This document shows positions 1-7,848 of a stretch of DNA of 29,258 bases, one piece after another. Each line of letters starts with the position of its first letter. The stretch's first letter is position 1. The DNA comes from CAZFAP01 sp964516325 (GTDB lineage Bacteria > Auribacterota > JABMQX01), in NCBI GenBank assembly GCA_964516325.1, contig CAZFAP010000041.1, positions 1 to 29,258 of the forward strand. The letters are read 5' to 3'. The notes beneath the pieces are model-generated. The model had not been told where the DNA came from. It was given only the letters and a program-made list of their open reading frames with translations, and did not search any database. Made by a program: the position numbers and the translations under genes.

Positions 1-2
1 CG

Positions 3-1103
3 CCAAGCACTGGCGAAAAAACGATTGACGCTTCGGGCAAAATCCTCGTCCCGGGCTACATTGACCTCCAGGTGAACGGCGCCATGGGAGAAGAATTCTC
101 CCAAAGCCCGCCGGAGAAATACGACGAAATCGTCCGATTTTTCCTGCGCCACGGCACGACGACGATGCTTGCTACGGTCTTGACGGATGCTCCAGAAAGA
201 ATGCTGGAGGCGATCGGGCGATTGGTCGCTTACGGGCGATCGTCATCGCAATATGCGAGCCTCGTCGCAGGGATTCATGTCGAGGGGCCGTTCCTCAATC
301 CGGAACGGCGGGGCGCTCACCCGGCGAAATTCCTGCGCAAGCCCGACGTGAAGGAAGTTCGGAGGTGGCTCAAAGCGGCTGAAGGGCAAGTGAAAATGGT
401 TACGCTCGCTCCGGAACTCGAAGGCGCGGGAAGGCTGATAGAGATGCTGAGCAAGGAAGGAGTCGCGGTCGCTGCCAGCCATTCGCAAGCGGACGACCGA
501 TGCACGCGCGAATCGGTGAAAAGAGGACTTTCTTTCGTCACGCACGTGGGCAACACAACCGATTGGCCTTATCGGAAGGAACAAGAGGGCGGATGGCTGG
601 GGGCGGAGCCGGCGGTTGTGGGAAGCTTTTTGGCGATGGATGAGCTTCGGGGGAGTATAATTCTGGACGGATTTCATTTTCACCCGGCGATGGTGGAGCC
701 GATTCTTCGCTGCAAAGGGGCGGACAAAGTTGCGCTCATCACGGACGCAGCCTTCGTCGCTGGACTCCCGCCCGGAACGTATAGAAAAGGAAGAGAAAGG
801 GTCACCGTAACGCCCGCCGGATACACGGTCGGGAGGCGAAAGGGCTGGCTCGCCGGAAGCACACTGACAATGGACCGCGCGGTGAAGAATGCGGTGAAGT
901 TGGCTGGCCTGTCGCTCGCGGACGCGGTAACGATGGCGACTTTGACCCCCGCGGCCGTTCTGGGTCTGGAGAAAAGGAAGGGGCGAATCGCAAAGGGCTA
1001 TGACGCGGACCTCCTGCTCCTGGACCCGGACCTGAACGTCGAACTAACCATCCGAGGCAGCGAGGTCCTCGAAAAAACGAACGGTTCAGAATTCGAAAAC
1101 TGA
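3..1103 (+). CDS. nagA: N-acetylglucosamine-6-phosphate deacetylase-like amidohydrolase (5' partial)
   Basis: The reading frame is open from base 3, so the start codon lies before the window; the first in-frame ATG at 72 falls inside the conserved PGYIDLQVNG strand and is not the true start. Seen: GIHVEGPFLNPERRGAH (the metal-binding HxEGPF box of NagA), VTLAPE, SHSQA, LITDAAFVAGLPPG (catalytic Asp region) and the C-terminal KGRIAKGYDADLLLLD typical of amidohydrolases. NagA removes acetate from GlcNAc-6-phosphate in the cytoplasm, feeding amino-sugar catabolism. Odd: the family's THLFNAM-type substrate loop reads THVGNTTDW, and IADGxHxHP reads LDGFHFHP, so substrate preference may differ. It ends 32 bp before a secreted sugar-active protein on the same strand. 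The amidohydrolase fold is secure; exact substrate is inference. Confidence 0.88.
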   Translation, partial: PSTGEKTIDASGKILVPGYIDLQVNGAMGEEFSQSPPEKYDEIVRFFLRHGTTTMLATVLTDAPERMLEAIGRLVAYGRSSSQYASLVAGIHVEGPFLNPERRGAHPAKFLRKPDVKEVRRWLKAAEGQVKMVTLAPELEGAGRLIEMLSKEGVAVAASHSQADDRCTRESVKRGLSFVTHVGNTTDWPYRKEQEGGWLGAEPAVVGSFLAMDELRGSIILDGFHFHPAMVEPILRCKGADKVALITDAAFVAGLPPGTYRKGRERVTVTPAGYTVGRRKGWLAGSTLTMDRAVKNAVKLAGLSLADAVTMATLTPAAVLGLEKRKGRIAKGYDADLLLLDPDLNVELTIRGSEVLEKTNGSEFEN

Positions 1104-1135
1104 AATGGGAATACAAAGGCAAGGGAGGAACGAAC

Positions 1136-2449
1136 ATGAAGAAAGCGGATCGGGTTGCATTGTTGGCTTTATCAGTGGCGGCTCTGCTGTGGGGACTAAG
1201 CACCGCGGTTCAGGCGGAGCCAATCCGGCTGCTCGTCCTTCTCGGCGGCGAACATCATCCTTACGAGGCGGGATCGAAACTGCTGATAGGCGAGGCGAGC
1301 AAGCAGCTCGACATCAAAGCGGATTTCGTACGGCTCGATAATCCCCCCGAGGGATTTCCGAAAGCCGAAAAGGCAACGATACCGTCGAACGTCGCCGTCC
1401 TCGACGACCCAAATTTGGGCAAGAAGTACGATGTCATAGTGGCGTACAACCAGAGCAACTGGACAAAGCTCACCGACAAGCAGATGAAAGCATGCCTCGA
1501 CTTTGTCCGAAACGGCGGGGGATGGGTCGGGGTTCACAGCGCGACGGAGACCTTCGCCTCGAACCCGGAATATGTGAAGATGACCGGCGCGAGCTTTGTC
1601 AAGCATGAGCCGTACCGCACCATGCGAATCCTCCGGATCGTCGGAGACCACCCGATCCTTGACGGAATCGTGAACTTCGACATCATGGATGAGTTCTACT
1701 ATCACGACAAATGCAACCTCGAAGATAAGCACGTTCTCCTCGTGTGCCAAAGCCCGGATGACGGGCTCGTCCGCCCCATCGCCTGGACAAAGGCGTACGG
1801 CAAGGGAAAGGTCTTCTATACGGCGCTGGGGCATTCGATGGAGTCGTGCGGCAATCCGAGCGCGCAGAAGTTGTTCACGCAGGGGCTCGCATGGGTCGCC
1901 GGAAAAGCTCTCGCCAAAGACGGCTTCGTTGACCTCTACAACGGCAAGGATCTGACCGGCTGGCAGATGACGGGTCCGGGACAGTTCGTGATGGAGAAGG
2001 ACGGCTCGCTACGAACCGAGGGCGGAATGGGACTCCTCTGGTACAAGGAAAAGAAGTTCAAGGATTTCGTTCTCGTCGTCGAGTGGAAGGCGGAGAAGAA
2101 GGATTCCAATTCGGGGATTTTTGTGGGATTCCCGAATCCCCCCACCTCGCCCTGGGACGCGGTGAATCAGGGATACGAACTCCAGATCGCCGACTCCTAC
2201 GACCCGGCTCATCGCACGGGGAGCATCTACTCGTTCAAAGCCCCAACGGGATTTGCCTCCCGGGAACCGGGCGAATGGAACACGTTCGAAATCACTGTCG
2301 TCGGCCAGAAATACGCCATCGTCCTGAATGGAGTGACAATCAACGAGTTTACGGGTGAACGGGGGGAAGAAGGATTTATCGGACTCCAGAATCACCTCCC
2401 ACAGGATAAGGTCTGGTTTCGCGCAGCTCGGGTCAAGGAATTGAAGTAA
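1136..2449 (+). CDS. Secreted ThuA-DUF1080 (3-keto-disaccharide hydrolase-like) protein
   Basis: A 437-aa protein. Residues 1-28 form a signal peptide (MKK start, hydrophobic core, cleavage near VQA-EP). Residues about 29-260 match the ThuA (trehalose utilisation, class I glutamine amidotransferase-like) fold: LLVLLGGEHHPYE, GGGWVGVHSATETF, VGDHPILDGI and YGKGKVFYTALGHS. Residues about 265-437 match DUF1080/3-keto-disaccharide hydrolase, a concanavalin-like sandwich: FVDLYNGKDLTGWQ, SNSGIFVGFP, YELQIADSYDP and EWNTFEITVVG. Such fusions are abundant in Planctomycetes and Verrucomicrobia and act outside the cytoplasm on sugars, although few members are characterised. The start is supported by AAGGGAGGAACGAAC ahead of ATG. 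It lies 32 bp after the NagA-like gene, so co-transcription is likely. The domain call is firm; the substrate is unknown. Confidence 0.9.
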   Translation: MKKADRVALLALSVAALLWGLSTAVQAEPIRLLVLLGGEHHPYEAGSKLLIGEASKQLDIKADFVRLDNPPEGFPKAEKATIPSNVAVLDDPNLGKKYDVIVAYNQSNWTKLTDKQMKACLDFVRNGGGWVGVHSATETFASNPEYVKMTGASFVKHEPYRTMRILRIVGDHPILDGIVNFDIMDEFYYHDKCNLEDKHVLLVCQSPDDGLVRPIAWTKAYGKGKVFYTALGHSMESCGNPSAQKLFTQGLAWVAGKALAKDGFVDLYNGKDLTGWQMTGPGQFVMEKDGSLRTEGGMGLLWYKEKKFKDFVLVVEWKAEKKDSNSGIFVGFPNPPTSPWDAVNQGYELQIADSYDPAHRTGSIYSFKAPTGFASREPGEWNTFEITVVGQKYAIVLNGVTINEFTGERGEEGFIGLQNHLPQDKVWFRAARVKELK

Positions 2450-2591
2450 CGAACAGCGAATGCCGCCTCGGTAGGACTCCGAGCGAATGTTGTCAATTGG
2501 TCGCCGGACGTACAACGGAGACGTTGAGTCCTCTGTTATCTGCTTCCGCGTGCCAGAAGAACATTCAGCGAACTGGTCGGGAGAACGACGC

Positions 2592-4028
2592 GTGAGCGTG
2601 CCGGAAAAAAGGCTGCCCGATATGGGTGATGCCGCAATTCTCGTGGTTGCGGAGAAGCCGGCTTCTCTCGCCGCCATAGGAGCAGCTCTTGAGGACAGAG
2701 GCTTGAAACCCGAGAAGCTCTCGTCCGCTGCGAGAGGTGTCGAGCGAGCCGGGGAGAAGGAGTTTGACGTAATCGTTGTGGACATCAGAATGGCGGACAT
2801 GACGGGGCTGGAGTTCCTGAAGATGGTGAAGGTGTTCCGCCCGGAGACGGAGGTCGTTCTTCTGAACGGGCAGCGCTCTGTCAGCTCGGCCGTGGCCGCC
2901 ATGTCGCTCGGCGCCTTCGATTATTTGCCCAAGCCCTTCGACGCAGAGGAACTCGCTCTCTCCATCCAAAGGGCGCTTGTGAAACGGCATCTGATGAGAG
3001 AAAGCAAGACCCTCGAGGAATGGAGCGAAGGCGAGTTCGCGTTCGATGACATCGTCGGGAGATGCGAGCGGATGCAGGAGATATTCCGGCTCATACAGAG
3101 AATCGCCCCGACCAAAGCTTCGGTGATCATCCAGGGGGAGAGTGGAACCGGAAAGGAGTTGATCGCGCGGGCAATCCACAGGAACAGCCAACGACAGGAC
3201 AGGGAGTTCCTCGCCATCAATTCAGCGTCGCTGCCGGAGACGCTTCTGGAAAGCGAACTGTTCGGTTACAGGAGGGGCGCCTTCACCGGAGCAGAAAAAG
3301 ACAAAAAGGGACTTCTGGAAAGTGCCGACCGCGGGACACTCCTTCTCGACGAGATCGGCTCCATGTCGAGGCAACTTCAGGGGAAACTTCTCCGGGTTAT
3401 GCAAGAAGGCGAAATCGTGCCGGTGGGAAGTTCCGAGAGAGTGAAGATTGACGTGAGGTTCCTCGCGGCCTCCAACCGAAACCTCTGGGAGATGGTTCAG
3501 TTAGGCGAATTCAGAAAGGACTTGTACTACCGGCTGAGCGTGATTGAAATCACTGTGCCGCCTCTGCGGGAAAGGATTGACGACATCCCGTTATTGGCGG
3601 AGCATTTCCTCCGCAGATTTTCGGAGGAGCACGGCGTGGAACCGAAGGGGCTGGCGACGCTTTCCCTCCGAAAGCTGCTCAGGTACAACTGGCCGGGAAA
3701 TATCCGAGAACTGGAGAACGTAATCCGTAGAGCCGTGATCGTGTCGAGGGGCAAGGCAGTCAACCCGAAGGACATAGAGCTGAGGCCATCTGTCTCGCCG
3801 AGCTTTCCCGGCAGCGCAGAGTTGCTGTCCATGCCGTATCGCGAAGCAAAAAAGGTCGTCGAGAACGAATTTCAAAAGGCTTACCTGAGGGGCCTCCTTT
3901 CACGATGTGGAGGAAGCGTGTCCGAGGCGGCGAAGCGCGCGAGGTTGAGCCGCCAGACCATTCACGACATGGTCAGGACGCATGGATTAAAATCGCGCCG
4001 TGCGGCAAGCAGGACGCGAAGGAGTTGA
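2592..4028 (+). CDS. Sigma-54-dependent response regulator (NtrC family) with degenerate receiver
   Basis: 478 aa from GTG 2592, which has GGGAG 8 nt upstream; an ATG at 2487 is in frame but adds 35 residues with no family match. Domains: receiver (about 13-130), AAA+ sigma-54 activator domain (about 150-385) with Walker A GESGTGKE, GAFTGA loop and LLLDEIG Walker B, then a Fis-type helix-turn-helix (about 440-472, SVSEAAKRARLSRQTIHDM). Intact GAFTGA implies contact with sigma-54 RNA polymerase and activation of -24/-12 promoters. Odd: in the receiver the usual acidic pair is Ala20-Glu21 (VVAEKP) and the conserved Thr/Ser is Asn92 (LLNGQ), while Asp64 and Lys114 remain. No kinase gene is adjacent. 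Phosphorylation may be weak or absent; that is inference. Confidence 0.93.
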   Translation: MSVPEKRLPDMGDAAILVVAEKPASLAAIGAALEDRGLKPEKLSSAARGVERAGEKEFDVIVVDIRMADMTGLEFLKMVKVFRPETEVVLLNGQRSVSSAVAAMSLGAFDYLPKPFDAEELALSIQRALVKRHLMRESKTLEEWSEGEFAFDDIVGRCERMQEIFRLIQRIAPTKASVIIQGESGTGKELIARAIHRNSQRQDREFLAINSASLPETLLESELFGYRRGAFTGAEKDKKGLLESADRGTLLLDEIGSMSRQLQGKLLRVMQEGEIVPVGSSERVKIDVRFLAASNRNLWEMVQLGEFRKDLYYRLSVIEITVPPLRERIDDIPLLAEHFLRRFSEEHGVEPKGLATLSLRKLLRYNWPGNIRELENVIRRAVIVSRGKAVNPKDIELRPSVSPSFPGSAELLSMPYREAKKVVENEFQKAYLRGLLSRCGGSVSEAAKRARLSRQTIHDMVRTHGLKSRRAASRTRRS

Positions 4029-4154
4029 GAAGTGGAACGGCGGAACAGCGATGTGTTGAAGAGAGGCCGCAGTCCGCACACAAGCAATTTCCGAGACAGC
4101 GGACCCCCATGGGAGAATGCGGGTTGACGCTTTGCCCACGAACAATGGTGCCTG

Positions 4155-4718
4155 ATGCCCGATAGCTCGACTCATTTCTTATCCGTTTTTTTCGTTCTGT
4201 TTCTGTGCATCCTTCTGCTCATGTTCGCCATGTTTGCTGTCATGGTGCATTACGACCCCGACATTCGGGCAGAAGCAGGTCCCTCCCCCGCCTCCGACAA
4301 GAAGCATGACTCCCCCGGCTCGAAAAAGGGCGGTCCTCCGGACCTCACGGCGCTGTACCGAGCCAACCTTTTTGCCATTGACCTGTGCCTCATCGTTCTC
4401 GCGCAGACGCTGCTGATTACCTTGTTCGTGAAGTTCACGATTCCAGCGACGCTCATCGCCACGGTCATCGTAGTCTTCATGGGGCTGAACGCGAGTCAGA
4501 GACTGCGCAACGAAACGATGCCGGGATTTCTGTCGCAATTCGTGACCAACAGGTACGCGACGTTGAGCCACACGGACATGGTGTTGCTGATTATTCTGAG
4601 CAGTCTGATTATGGCTTTCCTGGTGAGCGCGCTTCTGAAGCAGGGCAGCCCGGAAACCCAAGCGCAGAAACCCCAGGACGCGACGCCTCCCGCCAATCCT
4701 CCCTTACCTGCCCCGTAA
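4155..4718 (+). CDS. Hypothetical multi-pass membrane protein
   Basis: 187 aa, family not recognised. Seen: hydrophobic segments at about 9-32, 72-92, 96-113 and 142-162, giving three or four membrane spans. A polar Ser/Pro/Lys-rich stretch at about 40-65 follows the first span, and the C-terminal tail is rich in Pro, Ala and Gln. There are no cysteine pairs or catalytic motifs. It follows the sigma-54 regulator by 126 bp and converges with the MFS gene downstream. The ribosome site before ATG 4155 is poor (GGTG only), so the start is less certain. Frame openness and sustained hydrophobicity support a real gene. Function unknown; a small stress or envelope protein is possible but not shown. 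Confidence 0.62.
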   Translation: MPDSSTHFLSVFFVLFLCILLLMFAMFAVMVHYDPDIRAEAGPSPASDKKHDSPGSKKGGPPDLTALYRANLFAIDLCLIVLAQTLLITLFVKFTIPATLIATVIVVFMGLNASQRLRNETMPGFLSQFVTNRYATLSHTDMVLLIILSSLIMAFLVSALLKQGSPETQAQKPQDATPPANPPLPAP

Positions 4719-4806
4719 GCCGGACCAACACCTGTGCCCTCACCTTCGACCGATAAGCATCTCGGCATAACGCAAGGACACCTCTCACGAGTCTCGCGCG
4801 GCAACG

Positions 4807-6021
4807 TCAGCCCTTCGGGAGCGGCATGACGCCGAGGACGACGGACATGATGGCGAGCATGATGGCTGAGGCTGCCACGATGAGCAGCGCCCTGCGGATT
4901 GAGCTTGCTTTCGAGACGTGCCCGACGCTGCCAGGAATGACTGCCCCGCCAATCAGCAGAATCCCAAAGATCGCTCCGAAGACGATCCCCTCCTGCTTCG
5001 GATACTGCTTCAGCACAAACCCCACCGATGTCGGAAAGACAGGTCCCGCGGCAAGCCCAACAATAATTGCCGTGATTGCCGCGAGGGATTTCGAGCGAGC
5101 AAAGGACATGATGAGCAGCATGACCGCAATGAGGAGGGCGACGGTCATAACGATCCAGGGTGCTTGATCTTCAGTGAGGGTTCCTGCGGCGAGCAGTAGT
5201 GCCGTGATCAAACGCCCCCCAAGAAGACTCACCCAGAAGGTCGAGAGAAGTGCCGAGGTCTGCCCTTCCTCGAAGCCAGCATCCTTGAAGTACGTGGTCA
5301 GCCATCCCCCCATAGAGCCTTCGACCCCGGCATAGAAAAGGAGAGCGAGCCCTCCGACGAGAACGAAGGGATCCACCAGCCGTTCCACCGTTTTCGAGAG
5401 GAGGAACTCGCCCGCATGAGGATAGCTGGTCGGGATCGAGAGAATCAGCGGAATGACCATGATGCCTCCCAGCGCGCCCAGAACCGCCGGAAACTTCATC
5501 CTCTTGAAAAGGTAAGCGGTGAGCAAGGGCACGGTCATTGCCCCTAAGCCGAAGAAAATATTGCCGAAATTCTGCCTCATGACCCCCTTGCCCGGATTGA
5601 GAACGACCAGCAAGGTGTTGCCCGCGGAGTTGATGCAGCTCCCGCCCACAGATAGCAAAAGGGCGCCAAGCACGACGGCTGCATACGTTTTGGCCGCGCC
5701 GATCATCAGCATCGCCGCCGCAGCGACGACTACCCCAGGAATGATAATGGACAAATACCCGAACTTGTCGCTGAGGATTCCGACGATGACGATCATGGGA
5801 ATGCTCGCCAGCGCCCAGACCATGATGAGGTTGCCGACGCGAGCGTCATCAATCTGTAGCCGCTCCGCCAGACGCAACTTGATGGCGCCAATGAGGGCCG
5901 CGACCACCCCAAATCCAAACACGCACAGCGCTGCCACGACGTTGGGAAGAAAGCCGTACTCAACGGCCTCCTCGGAGCTCCTTGCCGCCAGCAATGCGAG
6001 GTCGAATCCTTGAGTGAACAT
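4807..6021 (-). CDS. Major facilitator superfamily transporter
   Basis: 404 aa with about 12 hydrophobic helices. After the second long segment it has VGILSDKFGY, a variant of MFS motif A (normally DRxGRR) in the loop between helices 2 and 3. SVGGSCINSAGNTLL and NFGNIFFGLGAM recall the FucP/GluP-like sugar:proton symporters, which have similar Asn/Gly-rich helices 4-5, but the match is not strong enough to name a substrate. The start codon is preceded by AGGAGGGGTACC, a strong ribosome site. A candidate extended -10 promoter lies at 6063-6091. The gene is monocistronic and converges with the hypothetical membrane protein. A nutrient, probably sugar, importer in the inner membrane is the best guess, in line with the NagA and ThuA-DUF1080 genes upstream. 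Confidence 0.87.
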   Translation of the reverse strand: MFTQGFDLALLAARSSEEAVEYGFLPNVVAALCVFGFGVVAALIGAIKLRLAERLQIDDARVGNLIMVWALASIPMIVIVGILSDKFGYLSIIIPGVVVAAAAMLMIGAAKTYAAVVLGALLLSVGGSCINSAGNTLLVVLNPGKGVMRQNFGNIFFGLGAMTVPLLTAYLFKRMKFPAVLGALGGIMVIPLILSIPTSYPHAGEFLLSKTVERLVDPFVLVGGLALLFYAGVEGSMGGWLTTYFKDAGFEEGQTSALLSTFWVSLLGGRLITALLLAAGTLTEDQAPWIVMTVALLIAVMLLIMSFARSKSLAAITAIIVGLAAGPVFPTSVGFVLKQYPKQEGIVFGAIFGILLIGGAVIPGSVGHVSKASSIRRALLIVAASAIMLAIMSVVLGVMPLPKG

Positions 6022-6062
6022 GGTACCCCTCCTTGATTTCGTTTCTTCTTTCAGTGAAGCCG

Positions 6063-6091
6063 AGATTACCAGAAAATGGCGGGTGAAGCAA
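6063..6091 (-). promoter_or_regulatory. Candidate sigma-70 promoter of the MFS gene
   Basis: On the minus strand a TTGCTT -35 (6086-6091) is separated by exactly 17 bp from TAATCT (6063-6068), which is preceded by TGG, an extended -10 element. Transcription would start about 35 nt before the MFS ATG. The -10 hexamer itself matches only three consensus positions. Confidence 0.45.
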
Positions 6092-6353
6092 AAGCATCAC
6101 TTGTGGCGGCTGTACGGTGGGTGACCAACGACGCGGCGGTCGAGAATGCTCGGTCTCGTTCACTCGAAGGAATCCTGGGAATGCGGCGATTCCAGCGGAG
6201 GCGAGCGCTGCGGAATGAGGCAAACCCGCCGGGCCTCCACGGCGGGGCGCACAGGCCATTGAAGAAAAACTGAAGCGTGGGCGTCAGGGCTGCATACTTA
6301 CTTGGGGGAGAAGTGTGCCACGGCGGCGACAAGCCGTCTGCGCCAGCAACGCA
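6092..6353. other. Gene-poor spacer with inverted repeats
   Basis: No convincing coding sequence lies between the MFS and efflux promoters. The small open frames here are Arg/Ala-rich and start without ribosome sites. The stretch holds a perfect hairpin CCCGCCG / CGGCGGG at 6225-6246 (8-nt loop) and a weaker one around GGAAT...ATTCC at 6179-6195. It looks like dispersed repeat or decayed DNA rather than a gene. Confidence 0.5.
6225..6246. repeat. GC-rich perfect hairpin
   Basis: CCCGCCG (6225-6231) pairs with CGGCGGG (6240-6246) across GGCCTCCA. It is not followed by a T run on either strand, so it is unlikely to be an intrinsic terminator. Similar GC hairpins occur in the other gene-poor spacers. 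Confidence 0.5.
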
Positions 6354-6382
6354 TTGAACACGCGCCTGCGTGATGTTAGCAT
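6354..6382 (+). promoter_or_regulatory. Candidate promoter of the efflux operon
   Basis: TTGAAC (6354-6359) and TAGCAT (6377-6382) are separated by 17 bp, each matching four of six consensus bases. The predicted start near 6389 would give about a 90-nt leader before ATG 6479, which argues against the upstream GTG at 6389 as start. Confidence 0.42.
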
Positions 6383-6478
6383 AGAACCGTGTCAGACCAA
6401 GAAGGCGTGCGGCAGCGAAAGCGGAGTCCGCAGCAGCCCTCGGGCCGCATCTTCGTTCATCGCAACAAGGTTTCTGAG

Positions 6479-7765
6479 ATGGCAAAACGAAAAAAGAGAA
6501 AAAGAAGACTAAAACTCATTGTCGCCCTCCTTCTCATCGCAGGCGTCGGGTACGCCTGTCAGCGCCTGTTCTTTTCCGGAGACAAGAAGGATGATCCGAC
6601 GACCCCGATTTCGCTGAAAAAGGGGGCGGTTGTGGACCGTCTGACGGAAACCGGGAAAATCGAATACGAGACGGTCGTCGAGGTCAAGTCCGCAATTTCG
6701 GGACGGGTGAAAGCGCTGACCGTGGACGAGGGGCAGGAGGTCAAGCAGGACGAGGTCATGGCAATCATTGAGCCGGACCGGGATCAGGCTCTGCAGCTTT
6801 CCGAGAAGGCGGTGTCCGTCAGAAGGTGCAGGATCGTCTGGAGGCAAAAGGAGAAGGGGTACGAGCGACTTAGTGAGCTTTTCAAAAAGGACCTCATTTC
6901 CAAAGAGCAACTGGAGGACGCCAAGGACGAACTCGATGTGGCCAAGCACAACTACGACCTTGCCAGACTTGAGTTGAGAATCCTCGAGGAAGAGGTCAAA
7001 TCCGTCGACACCCAGACTACGGAAGAAAACCCTGACACCGACGAAAGCGAGGATAGCGAAGACGCTGAGATCAGGCTTCAGGATTTCAGAGTGCAGGCGC
7101 CCTTAGCGGGCGTGGTTGTCCAGCGAAAAGTCGAGAAAGGGGAAATGGTGATCCGCGGGACGTCCTCCTTCAGCCCCCCAGGGGCTACACTTTTCCGAAT
7201 CGGCGATCCGCAGAAGATTATCGTGTCATCGTTGATAAACGAAATTGACGTAGCAAAACTTTCCGTGGGAATGCCGGTCAAGATCATCCCGAATGCGGAC
7301 GAGCAGAGAACCTACCAGGGAAAAATTGAAAAAATATCGCCAGAAGGCGTCACCATCGAGAATATCGTGAACTTTCGCGTGGAGGCAGTCGTCCTCAAGC
7401 CCGACTCCTTTCTCCGGCAGGGGATGACGTGCGATGTAGATGTCGTTCTGGCGGAGAAGGAGGACGTCTATTACCTCCCTGTGGAGGCCGTTCTGAAGCT
7501 TTACAAGAAAGACCAAGAAGGAAAAGAGACCAAGCAGATTGACAAACACCAGGTCTATAAGAAGACGAAAACGGGGTACGAGAAAGCCGAGGTCAAGGTC
7601 GGGCTGAGGAGCGAAACGCGGATGGAAATCGTCAGCGGAATTTCTCCAGAGGATAAGGTTTACCCCGACGCCGAAAAGATGGCGAAAAAACGGAAACAAG
7701 AAGAGGAAGAGCGAACCGGAAAGCGGAAAAAGACCGTGCGGCGGGTTTCGCGCAAGGCAGATTGA
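6479..7765 (+). CDS. Efflux periplasmic adaptor subunit (HlyD/MacA family)
   Basis: 428 aa from ATG 6479 (AAGG 8 nt upstream). A Lys/Arg-rich N-terminus is followed by a membrane anchor (LIVALLLIAGVGY) and a Cys without a proper lipobox, so it is probably an inner-membrane-anchored periplasmic protein. Then come a lipoyl/barrel-sandwich half (VVEVKSAISGRVKALTVDEG), a short coiled-coil hairpin (ISKEQLEDAKDELDVAKHNYDLA region), the second lipoyl half (FRVQAPLAGVVVQRKVEKGE), and beta-barrel and membrane-proximal domains (GMPVKIIPNADEQRTYQGKI; LRQGMTCDVDVVL). It bridges the inner-membrane permease and TolC. Odd: an acidic insertion rich in Asp/Glu (ENPDTDESEDSEDAE) sits between coiled coil and second lipoyl half, and the C-terminal 30 residues are strongly basic. 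It is the first gene of a four-gene operon. Confidence 0.92.
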   Translation: MAKRKKRKRRLKLIVALLLIAGVGYACQRLFFSGDKKDDPTTPISLKKGAVVDRLTETGKIEYETVVEVKSAISGRVKALTVDEGQEVKQDEVMAIIEPDRDQALQLSEKAVSVRRCRIVWRQKEKGYERLSELFKKDLISKEQLEDAKDELDVAKHNYDLARLELRILEEEVKSVDTQTTEENPDTDESEDSEDAEIRLQDFRVQAPLAGVVVQRKVEKGEMVIRGTSSFSPPGATLFRIGDPQKIIVSSLINEIDVAKLSVGMPVKIIPNADEQRTYQGKIEKISPEGVTIENIVNFRVEAVVLKPDSFLRQGMTCDVDVVLAEKEDVYYLPVEAVLKLYKKDQEGKETKQIDKHQVYKKTKTGYEKAEVKVGLRSETRMEIVSGISPEDKVYPDAEKMAKKRKQEEEERTGKRKKTVRRVSRKAD

Positions 7766-7848
7766 CGGGGCGGCGCGGTCTGGCGTGGCGGCGATAAGGG
7801 TGTCGGTCATCCCTGATAGCAATCGAATGGAGACGGCGAGGCTGCGAG

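Noticed and set aside
6389..6478. Upstream GTG start for the efflux adaptor
   Set aside because: The predicted transcription start falls on the GTG itself, and the extra 30 residues would place a polar segment before the membrane anchor. ATG 6479 has a better context.
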